Part shown: positions 1-5,846 of the stretch, piece after piece
Layout: every line of letters starts with the position of its first letter
How positions within the stretch are numbered: the first letter of the stretch is position 1
Assembly (NCBI RefSeq): GCF_003611275.1
Contig: NZ_CP020694.1
Coordinates: forward strand, 2,356,001 to 2,420,000
DNA length: 64,000 nucleotides
Source of the DNA: Sulfitobacter sp. D7
GTDB taxonomy: Bacteria > Pseudomonadota > Alphaproteobacteria > Rhodobacterales > Rhodobacteraceae
Direction of reading: 5' to 3'
Made by a program: the position numbers and the translations under genes
Notes under the pieces: generated by a model
The model's input: the letters and a program-made list of their open reading frames with translations, nothing else
Database searches by the model: none
Told to the model about the DNA's origin: nothing

Positions 1-1
1 G

Positions 2-34
2 CGCCGCTTCGACTTCTGCTTTGGTCACAGACAT
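2..34 (-). CDS. 5' end of an unidentified gene running off the window
   Basis: Only the first 11 codons are inside the window, reading MSVTKAEVEAA from an ATG at 34-32. A strong Shine-Dalgarno (AGAGGAG on the minus strand, about 42-48) sits at normal distance and supports the start. The N-terminus resembles the start of Mrp/NBP35-type Fe-S carrier ATPases of related bacteria, but eleven residues are far too few to identify a family. Confidence 0.5.
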   Translation of the reverse strand, partial: MSVTKAEVEAA

Positions 35-161
35 GCGCAAATTCTCCTCTATTACGGCTTCTGAAATGGCAGGTTCTGCGCCAAGCGCAAGGGGACGGCC
101 ATTTTTGCATAGGGATGAGGCGGAATGCCCAAGGATTACGCAGGGGTACCATGTTTTCGCC

Positions 162-194
162 GCATAGCAGCATTGCAAAAAGAAATATTGTGCA
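162..194 (+). promoter_or_regulatory. Promoter-like block, copy 1 (duplicated at 540-572)
   Basis: The block reads GCATAGCAGCATTG, then 12 bases, then TTGTGCA. The same two elements with the same 12-base spacing recur at 540-572. Copy 1 ends 65 bases before the first anti-SD hairpin, so it is the natural candidate for the promoter or control region of the upstream RNA array. Which sigma factor or regulator reads it cannot be told from the sequence. Confidence 0.45.
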
Positions 195-258
195 CTCGCA
201 GCAATTAGCGCTAACTTAGGTTCATAGGCAGGGCCAAGCGCCCCGCTTTCGGAAAGAC

Positions 259-291
259 CAGACACATTCATCCTCCTCCCGAATGTGTCTG
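259..291 (+). ncRNA. Cuckoo/CcsR-type RNA hairpin U1 (anti-SD loop)
   Basis: A perfect 11-bp stem (259-269 with 281-291) closes an 11-base loop, ATCCTCCTCCC. The CCTCCTCCC loop is complementary to Shine-Dalgarno sequence and is the hallmark of the conserved CCUCCUCCC-motif RNAs of Rhodobacterales (CcsR1-4 in Rhodobacter sphaeroides). It is the first of four hairpins upstream of the DUF1127 gene. Confidence 0.8.
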
Positions 292-309
292 ATTTGACCA
301 AGACTTGGA

Positions 310-334
310 TGCATCCCTCCTCCTCCCGGATGCA
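310..334 (+). ncRNA. Cuckoo/CcsR-type RNA hairpin U2 (anti-SD loop)
   Basis: A 7-bp stem (310-316 with 328-334) presents the loop CTCCTCCTCCC. It lies 18 bases after hairpin U1 and has the same loop core, as expected for one processed unit of a multi-hairpin transcript. Confidence 0.75.
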
Positions 335-351
335 GCTGAGTTTGGAAAGAC

Positions 352-384
352 CAGACGCCTCCATCCTCCTCCCGGATGTGTCTG
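352..384 (+). ncRNA. Cuckoo/CcsR-type RNA hairpin U3 (anti-SD loop)
   Basis: Outer arms CAGAC (352-356) and GTCTG (380-384) and inner arms CATCC (362-366) and GGATG (374-378) expose TCCTCCC. The leader GGAAAGACCAGAC before this hairpin is identical to the one before U1 (251-263), showing that the units arose by duplication. Confidence 0.75.
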
Positions 385-392
385 TAATTGGC

Positions 393-425
393 GGCGACAT
401 CTACCTCCTCCCAGATGTCGTCGCC
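393..425 (+). ncRNA. Cuckoo/CcsR-type RNA hairpin U4 (anti-SD loop)
   Basis: An 8-bp stem (395-402 with 413-420), extendable with a slip to 393-425, closes the loop ACCTCCTCCC. It is the last hairpin of the upstream array. A T-containing stretch follows (428-440), but no clear terminator is seen before the next promoter-like block. Confidence 0.75.
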
Positions 426-539
426 CCCTTTTCCCACTCCACCCCCATATGACAGTTTTATGACGTTGCGCCGTTTCGCCGCAGGATCAAAACCGTTTTT
501 AATCAATAAGTTGCGCAGATCCAAACCTATGCGATTTCT

Positions 540-572
540 GCATAGCGGCATTGACTTTATGCCCGTTGTGCA
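540..572 (+). promoter_or_regulatory. Promoter-like block, copy 2, upstream of the DUF1127 gene
   Basis: GCATAGCGGCATTG, 12 bases, TTGTGCA repeats the block at 162-194 with one mismatch in the first element and identical spacing. It ends 65 bases before the DUF1127 start codon. TTGACT at 551-556 could act as a -35 element, but no convincing -10 follows. In R. sphaeroides the equivalent DUF1127-CcsR operon is stress-induced by RpoH factors, so a non-housekeeping promoter is plausible here. Confidence 0.45.
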
Positions 573-636
573 AATGCAGAAAGAGCGTAAATAGCACGCA
601 ACGAGATGATTAACCGATGAAAAAAGAGGCGCCGAA

Positions 637-849
637 ATGGCTTACATGAACACAACAACCGCAAACACAACTTCCGTCTTCGCCCGTATCGGCGGCGCAT
701 TCGAAGCACTGGCAACCCGCTACAAACAGCACCGTCTGTACCGTGAAACTTTCGACGGTCTGAGCGCGTTGAGCAACCGCGAACTGGCCGACCTTGGCCT
801 GAGCCGTTCCGAACTGCGCCGCGTCGCATGGGAATCTTCCCGCGGCTAA
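637..849 (+). CDS. Small DUF1127-domain protein (CcsR/cuckoo-associated)
   Basis: This 70-residue protein has a C-terminal DUF1127 segment, roughly residues 30-65, with the conserved LSALSNRELADLGLSRSEL pattern. It is very basic. A GAGGCG-type ribosome site precedes the ATG. Family knowledge: R. sphaeroides has a DUF1127 gene (RSP_6037) directly in front of four CcsR hairpin RNAs on one stress-induced transcript, and arginine-rich DUF1127 proteins are implicated in RNA binding and RNA turnover. Here hairpins lie on both sides of the gene. A role in RNA metabolism under stress is inferred by homology of arrangement, not shown by the sequence. Confidence 0.85.
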   Translation: MAYMNTTTANTTSVFARIGGAFEALATRYKQHRLYRETFDGLSALSNRELADLGLSRSELRRVAWESSRG

Positions 850-865
850 GCAGAGATAGAGATCG

Positions 866-895
866 GACGTCAGAACCCCTCCCTGTTCTGCCGTC
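866..895 (+). ncRNA. CcsR-type hairpin D1 (shortened anti-SD loop)
   Basis: The stem GACG/CGTC (866-869, 892-895) plus CAGAAC/GTTCTG (871-876, 885-890) closes an 8-base loop, CCCTCCCT. The loop keeps CCTCC but lacks the full CCTCCTCCC core. It begins 16 bases after the DUF1127 stop codon, so it lies in the 3' UTR of that mRNA. Confidence 0.65.
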
Positions 896-903
896 TGAAA
901 GTC

Positions 904-946
904 GGGGTGCGCGTCACCTTCCTCCTCCCTGAATGAGGCGGACCCC
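904..946 (+). ncRNA. Cuckoo/CcsR-type hairpin D2 (full anti-SD motif)
   Basis: Arms GGGGT (904-908) and ACCCC (942-946) enclose a region carrying the full CCTCCTCCC motif at 921-929. The inner pairing is less regular than in U1, but motif and position match the 3'-UTR-derived RNAs of this family. Confidence 0.65.
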
Positions 947-955
947 GCAAGGAGA

Positions 956-986
956 CCCGAAGCCGACCCTCCCTCGACGCTTCGGG
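956..986 (+). ncRNA. CcsR-type hairpin D3 (CCCTCCC loop)
   Basis: A perfect 8-bp stem, CCCGAAGC (956-963) with GCTTCGGG (979-986), closes a loop in which CGA/TCG can pair again to expose CCCTCCC (967-973). It is the third hairpin downstream of the DUF1127 gene. Confidence 0.6.
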
Positions 987-995
987 CCGACATAG

Positions 996-1031
996 AAACG
1001 GCGGCACCTTCCTCCCAAGGTGTCGTCGTTT
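996..1031 (+). terminator. Terminal hairpin D4: Rho-independent terminator with CCTCCC loop
   Basis: A long stem (996-1010 with 1017-1031, with wobble pairs) closes the loop CCTCCC and is followed by a T-rich tract (1029-1038). It should end the DUF1127-hairpin transcript, and because it keeps the anti-SD loop it may also be the last RNA of the series. It lies about 60 bases before the end of the convergent uvrD gene. Confidence 0.75.
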
Positions 1032-1094
1032 TTGTTTTTAAAGCCTTGTTTAGGCGGGCTTTTGACTGCCTCGCCTTAGCGGTACGATGGCGCG

Positions 1095-3512
1095 TCAGAA
1101 CGGCACGTCGTTACCACCGGTCAGGAAACGCGACACGACCTTCTTGGTCCCGGCCTTTTCAAAAGCGACTTCCATCTTGTCGCCCTCCATACCGATTACC
1201 TCGCCATAGCCGAATTTATCGTGGAAAACGCGCTCGCCCATTTCAAAGGCAGCGACTGCCTGCATGTCGATCGTGACATTGCGGCTTTCGCGCGGCTGGC
1301 TGGTGCCCCGCGCCCCGCTGCGCGATTGCAGGCGTTTCCACCCCGGGGAGTTATAGACATTGGCGCTTGCCGCGCGGTCATGCAGGTCGGATTGCGGCAT
1401 CGCGGCGCCGAAACCACCGCCGTAAAGCCCCGGCGGGGTCAGCACATCCACATGCTCTTCGGGCAGCTCATCAATAAAACGGGACGGCATCGCGTTTTGC
1501 CACTGACCAAAGACCCGGCGATTGGCAGCGAAAGAGATCGTGCAAATCTGCTCGGCTCGGGTGATGCCAACATAGGCCAGCCGTCGCTCTTCTTCGAGCC
1601 CTTTTAACCCGCTTTCATCCATCGAACGCTGCGAGGGGAACAATCCGTCCTCCCAACCCGGCAGGAAAACCATAGGGAATTCCAACCCCTTGGCCGCATG
1701 AAGCGTCATGATCGAGACCTTCTCGCCGTCGCCTTCCTGTTCATTGTCCATGATCAGGCTGACATGTTCGAGGAAGCCTTGCAGGTTTTCGAACCCTTCC
1801 AGCGCTTTCACAAGCTCTTTGAGGTTCTCCAACCGCCCCGGCGCTTCGGGCGTTTTGTCATTCTGCCACATGCCGGTATAGCCGCTTTCGTCGAGAATCA
1901 TTTCAGCCAGTTCAACATGAGAGACCTCGGGCGGGCCGTAATCGACCCGCAGCGGCGCCGCGCCATCATCAAGCACCGCGTCGTCTTCGCTGATCTCGAT
2001 CCGGGGGCCTCGCAGCATTGCCGCCCAACGGTCGATCCCGTCGATCAACAGCCGCAGTTGTGCTGCCCCTTTGCCGCTGATCCCCCCGTGTGCCAAGAGG
2101 ATTCGCGCCCCTTCGACAAGGTTCACCCCATGTTCGCGCCCGGTGCGCTGGATTTTCTGCTGCGCCTTTTCACCCAAACCGCGTTTTGGCGTGTTCACGA
2201 TCCGCTCAAAGGCCAGATCATCGTCGGGGCTGGTGACCACGCGGAAATAGGCCATGGCATCGCGGATTTCCAAACGCTCATAGAATCGGGGGCCACCGAT
2301 CACCTTGTAAGGCAGGCCGATGGTCAGAAATCGGTCTTCAAAGGCGCGCATCTGGTGGCTTGCCCGAACCAGAATCGCCATGTCATCCAGCGAGAATGGG
2401 TCGAGCCCTCGTGTGCCACGTTGCGCGGATTCGATCTCATCCCCGATCCAGCGCGCCTCTTCCTCACCATCCCAATGGCCGATCAGACGTACCTTCTCGC
2501 CTTCGGTCTCTTCGGTCCAGAGGGTCTTGCCCAACCGCCCCTCATTGCCCGCGATCACGCCTGACGCGGCGGCCAAAATATGCGGGGTCGAGCGGTAATT
2601 CTGCTCGAGCTTCACCACATGGGCGCCGGGGAAATCCGTCTCGAACCGCAGAATATTGCCCACCTCGGCCCCGCGCCAGCCATAGATCGACTGGTCGTCG
2701 TCACCGACGCAACAAATATTCTTGTGCCCCTGCGCCAGCAGCCGCAGCCAAAGATATTGGGCCACGTTGGTATCCTGATATTCGTCGACGAGGATGTATT
2801 TGAACCAGCGCTGATACTGGGCCAGCACATCCGGGTGTGCCTGAAAAATCGTCACCATATGCAGCAGCAGATCACCGAAGTCGGTGGCGTTCAGCTCAAC
2901 CAGACGGCGTTGATATTGCGCGTATATTTCGGGCCCACGGTGGTTATAGGCCCCGGCATCCGCGCTTGGGATCTTATCGGGGGTCAGGGCGCGGTTCTTC
3001 CAGCCGTCGATGATCCCCGCCAGCATCCGCGCGGGCCAGCGTTTGTCGTCGATCCCCTCTGCGGCGACCAGTTGTTTGAGCAGGCGCAGCTGGTCATCCG
3101 TATCGAGGATCGTGAAATTGCTTTTCAGCCCCACCAATTCCGCATGGCGCCGCAGCAGCTTGACGCAGATCGCGTGGAACGTGCCCAGCCACGGCATCCC
3201 CTCCACTTGCTGGCCTAGCATCTGACCCACGCGGTTCTTCATCTCCCGCGCGGCTTTGTTGGTGAAGGTGACCGCCAACACCTCATGCGGCCGCGCGCGC
3301 CCGGTGTTGAGCAGATGCACGATTCGCGCCGTCAGCGCCCGCGTCTTACCGGTGCCCGCCCCGGCAAGCATCAACACAGGGCCATCCAATGTCTCCACCG
3401 CAGCACGCTGGGCGGGGTTCAACCCCTCCAGATAAGGCTGCGGGCGCGCAGCCATGGCGCGGGCGGACAGGGAAGCGCCCTCAAAGGCGTCCATTTCGTC
3501 AAAATCACTCAT
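1095..3512 (-). CDS. uvrD: ATP-dependent DNA helicase UvrD/PcrA (superfamily I)
   Basis: The 805-residue product is a 3'-5' DNA helicase acting in nucleotide-excision and mismatch repair. Motifs in order: Q-motif LNPAQRAAV (about residue 31), Walker A GAGTGKT (about 51), DEYQDTN with Walker B, VGDDDQSIYGWRGA, QNYRS, TLHAAKGLEF, and EERRLAYVGITRA. A C-terminal PcrA-type Tudor-like segment ends the protein. I start at the ATG at 3512, MSDFDEMDAF; an in-frame GTG lies two codons upstream. A LexA-type box lies 41 bases upstream, pointing to SOS control. The gene converges on the DUF1127-hairpin transcript. Confidence 0.96.
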   Translation of the reverse strand: MSDFDEMDAFEGASLSARAMAARPQPYLEGLNPAQRAAVETLDGPVLMLAGAGTGKTRALTARIVHLLNTGRARPHEVLAVTFTNKAAREMKNRVGQMLGQQVEGMPWLGTFHAICVKLLRRHAELVGLKSNFTILDTDDQLRLLKQLVAAEGIDDKRWPARMLAGIIDGWKNRALTPDKIPSADAGAYNHRGPEIYAQYQRRLVELNATDFGDLLLHMVTIFQAHPDVLAQYQRWFKYILVDEYQDTNVAQYLWLRLLAQGHKNICCVGDDDQSIYGWRGAEVGNILRFETDFPGAHVVKLEQNYRSTPHILAAASGVIAGNEGRLGKTLWTEETEGEKVRLIGHWDGEEEARWIGDEIESAQRGTRGLDPFSLDDMAILVRASHQMRAFEDRFLTIGLPYKVIGGPRFYERLEIRDAMAYFRVVTSPDDDLAFERIVNTPKRGLGEKAQQKIQRTGREHGVNLVEGARILLAHGGISGKGAAQLRLLIDGIDRWAAMLRGPRIEISEDDAVLDDGAAPLRVDYGPPEVSHVELAEMILDESGYTGMWQNDKTPEAPGRLENLKELVKALEGFENLQGFLEHVSLIMDNEQEGDGEKVSIMTLHAAKGLEFPMVFLPGWEDGLFPSQRSMDESGLKGLEEERRLAYVGITRAEQICTISFAANRRVFGQWQNAMPSRFIDELPEEHVDVLTPPGLYGGGFGAAMPQSDLHDRAASANVYNSPGWKRLQSRSGARGTSQPRESRNVTIDMQAVAAFEMGERVFHDKFGYGEVIGMEGDKMEVAFEKAGTKKVVSRFLTGGNDVPF

Positions 3513-3552
3513 GCCCACAATCTAGCGCGTCCGCGATACGAGATAAAGAGAC

Positions 3553-3567
3553 GTTCCACAAATGTTC
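3553..3567. promoter_or_regulatory. LexA (SOS) box upstream of uvrD
   Basis: GTTC, seven bases, GTTC: this is exactly the alphaproteobacterial LexA direct-repeat operator GTTC-N7-GTTC. It lies 41 bases upstream of the uvrD start codon, over the expected promoter. The gene behind it is a DNA repair helicase, which makes the match meaningful. Confidence 0.75.
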
Positions 3568-3700
3568 TTTCGAAAGACTACTAGGCGCCATGGGGCGGGG
3601 GCGCAATGACAGGGAATTTCAAATGCAGGGCAAATCTTTACCCGTTGATAATGCTTTGGCGGCAATGTGATGGCACAACGACAAACGAGAGGAACCGCTC

Positions 3701-4474
3701 ATGTTCAGAAACGATGATACTTCGGTACTGCGCCGAGAGATTGACCGGTTCAAGCTGCCGATGTTCATTGCGGAATTGAACGCCGACAGCGGGCACTTCG
3801 AACTTCTTGCCCTCAACACCGCCCATGAGGCGCACAGCGGCATGGTGATGGATGAGGTGATAAACCGCCCCCTGCACAGTTTAATGCCCTATGAAGAGGC
3901 TGAGGCGGTGAATGAACGCTATGCGCGCTGCGTCTCAAACGCGGGTCAAATCCGCTACCGTGAGATGCTGCATATGCCGCGTGGGCCGCTGATCTGGGAC
4001 ACCACGCTGCATCATGTCCAGTCCTACCGCGGTCTTGATCGGGTTGTGGGCAGCGCTATTGTGGTGGAACGGGTGCAACGGGATAACCGCGACACCCTCG
4101 CTTTTGAAGATGTGCGCTATTTCGCGGCGACCTCTTCGTTCAAACTCGAACAAATTTCCACGGTGCTGGATGCCGCTGAAAAAGGGCTGATCGACCCGGC
4201 GAAACTCACCGGATCGGCGGGGATGCTGGCCGGGCTTTGCCGCGCCATCGACAGCACAATGCAAGAGCTCCGCTCGATCGCGCAGGAACGTCTGGATGCC
4301 GAGGCGACCCCGACCGTGCATTTGATCGATATGGATGGGGGGACCAACGGCGACAGCGACGAAATCGAAGCGGCCATCGCAGCACTTGTGGATATGGCCG
4401 ACAACCTACCCACCGCGCCGAACCGTAAGATCAGCGAAGCAGCACCGCTTGCCCGGTCAACTTTCCGCCAGTAA
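3701..4474 (+). CDS. Single-domain PAS sensor-like protein, function unknown
   Basis: The 257-residue soluble protein carries one PAS-like fold at about residues 15-125, with the ligand-pocket style segment PMFIAELNADSGHFELLALN and a conserved end before VERVQR. The C-terminal half (about 130-215) is helical and shows no kinase, cyclase, EAL/GGDEF or DNA-binding motifs. AGAGG sits a normal distance before the ATG. It is flanked by uvrD (divergent) and a hydroxy-acid oxidase gene (same strand, 122 bases on). It could pass a redox or metabolite signal to a partner protein; that is inference. Confidence 0.7.
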   Translation: MFRNDDTSVLRREIDRFKLPMFIAELNADSGHFELLALNTAHEAHSGMVMDEVINRPLHSLMPYEEAEAVNERYARCVSNAGQIRYREMLHMPRGPLIWDTTLHHVQSYRGLDRVVGSAIVVERVQRDNRDTLAFEDVRYFAATSSFKLEQISTVLDAAEKGLIDPAKLTGSAGMLAGLCRAIDSTMQELRSIAQERLDAEATPTVHLIDMDGGTNGDSDEIEAAIAALVDMADNLPTAPNRKISEAAPLARSTFRQ

Positions 4475-4596
4475 CCCGGCGGGCGGAAAACAGCGCTGCA
4501 CGCGGAGCGCCCTTACGCCGACGGCGGGGCGCCGGCTCGATCTCCGCGCTTCCTCTCTATCTGGACAATCCGTAACCCTTTGGCGCAAATGCCGCC

Positions 4597-5745
4597 ATGG
4601 ACCTACATGCAACCTATCCCGCCCTTTCGGACCTTCGCAGTCGCGCGCAATCGCGCCTGCCTAAATTCGTTTGGGAATACCTTGATTCCGCAACCGGGAC
4701 GGAGGCCACCAAACACCGCAACCGCGCGGCCTTGGACCGTGTCGGGCTTATGCCATCGGTGTTGCACGGTGAATTCACACCTGATCTCAGCGTTGAGCTG
4801 ATGGGCCAAAAGCTGCCCCTGCCCTTCGGCATGTCCCCCTTGGGCATGTCCGGCCTGATCTGGCCCGATGCCGAAGCTCACCTTGCCCGTGCGGCGGATC
4901 GGGCGGGCATTCCCTTTGGCCTTTCCACCGTTGCCGCCACAAGCCCCGAAGATATTGCACCCCATCTGGGCGCGCATGGTTGGTTCCAACTCTACCCCCC
5001 GCGGGACCCCGAGATTCGCACCGACATGCTGGCCCGCGCCAAGGCCGCGGGTTTTACCACACTCGTCCTTACCGTCGATGTTCCGGTTGCCTCGCGCCGT
5101 GAGCGGCAGACCCGATCTGGCTTGACCAGCCCGCCCAAGCTTACCCCCCGCCTGATGGCACAGGTGGCGATGCGGCCCGCTTGGGCCATGGGCATGGCGC
5201 GGCGTGGTCTGCCCCATATGAAGATGCTCGACAAATATACCGAAGGTACGGCCAGCGCGAACCTGCCGCCAACCGCCCATGTCGGCTATCTGCTGCGCAC
5301 CGCGCCCGATTGGGACTATCTGCACTGGCTGCGCGCCCATTGGGATGGCCCGCTGGTGATCAAAGGTGTCTTGCGCCCAGAAGATGCGACCGCCCTAGAG
5401 AAAGCCGGCGCGGATGCGATCTGGGTCTCGAACCACGCGGGCCGTCAGTTCGACGCAGCCCCGGCCAGCGCCGAGGCGCTGCCCGCCATTCGCGCGGCCA
5501 CGAAATTGCCGGTGATCTTCGACAGCGGCGTGGAATCGGGTCTCGACATTCTGCGCGCCTTCGCGCTCGGCGCGGATTTCGTCATGCTTGGCCGGGCTTT
5601 CCACTTTGCCCTCGCGGCGCTTGGACCGCGCGGGGTTGATCACCTGATCGATCTGCTCGCGCGCGATCTTACTGCCAATATGGGGCAGTTGGGCGCAGGC
5701 AACCTGCGCGACCTGCCCGCCCCCTTCGATCTCTCGCCGCTCTGA
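4597..5745 (+). CDS. FMN-dependent alpha-hydroxy-acid oxidase/dehydrogenase (LldD-like)
   Basis: The 382-residue protein belongs to the FMN-dependent L-2-hydroxy-acid dehydrogenase family (lactate dehydrogenase, glycolate oxidase, mandelate dehydrogenase). Recognisable parts are PLPFGMSPLGMSGLIWPDAE near the N-terminus, the QLYPPRD loop, TVDVPVASRRERQ, the catalytic histidine in SNHAGRQFDAAP (about residue 280), and the FMN phosphate site FDSGVESGLDILRA...LGR. The usual SNHGGR motif has Ala in place of the first Gly. The substrate cannot be fixed from sequence; L-lactate is the default guess. It lies upstream of pyc, with which a lactate-to-oxaloacetate route would fit. Confidence 0.85.
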   Translation: MDLHATYPALSDLRSRAQSRLPKFVWEYLDSATGTEATKHRNRAALDRVGLMPSVLHGEFTPDLSVELMGQKLPLPFGMSPLGMSGLIWPDAEAHLARAADRAGIPFGLSTVAATSPEDIAPHLGAHGWFQLYPPRDPEIRTDMLARAKAAGFTTLVLTVDVPVASRRERQTRSGLTSPPKLTPRLMAQVAMRPAWAMGMARRGLPHMKMLDKYTEGTASANLPPTAHVGYLLRTAPDWDYLHWLRAHWDGPLVIKGVLRPEDATALEKAGADAIWVSNHAGRQFDAAPASAEALPAIRAATKLPVIFDSGVESGLDILRAFALGADFVMLGRAFHFALAALGPRGVDHLIDLLARDLTANMGQLGAGNLRDLPAPFDLSPL

Positions 5746-5792
5746 TCGGAAAGCTTGCAGAAATGTGACAAAGACTGCCACAGCCCTCTTGC

Positions 5793-5805
5793 GCTGCACC
5801 GCAGC
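5793..5805. promoter_or_regulatory. CTGC-N3-GCAG palindrome upstream of pyc
   Basis: GCTGC-ACC-GCAGC is a symmetric site 42 bases before the pyc start codon. It matches the CTGCN3GCAG pattern described for the PHB-cycle repressor PhaR of Rhodobacter. A similar palindrome sits upstream of the second DUF1127 gene (36372-36386). About two such 8-base matches are expected by chance in 64 kb, so this is only a candidate operator. Confidence 0.3.
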
Positions 5806-5846
5806 ATCCCTAAGCTGCCTTCAAAACCAGCAGGGGAGACCAGCCA

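Noticed and set aside
251..425. Short regularly spaced repeats resembling a CRISPR array
   Set aside because: The repeats are self-complementary stems with different arms and a shared loop, not identical repeats with unique spacers, and no cas genes are present.
222..551. 109-residue reading frame on the minus strand with repeated HIREED-VWSF peptide
   Set aside because: It is the reverse reading of the CCTCCTCCC hairpins; the repeats in the peptide come from the repeated stems. No ribosome site.
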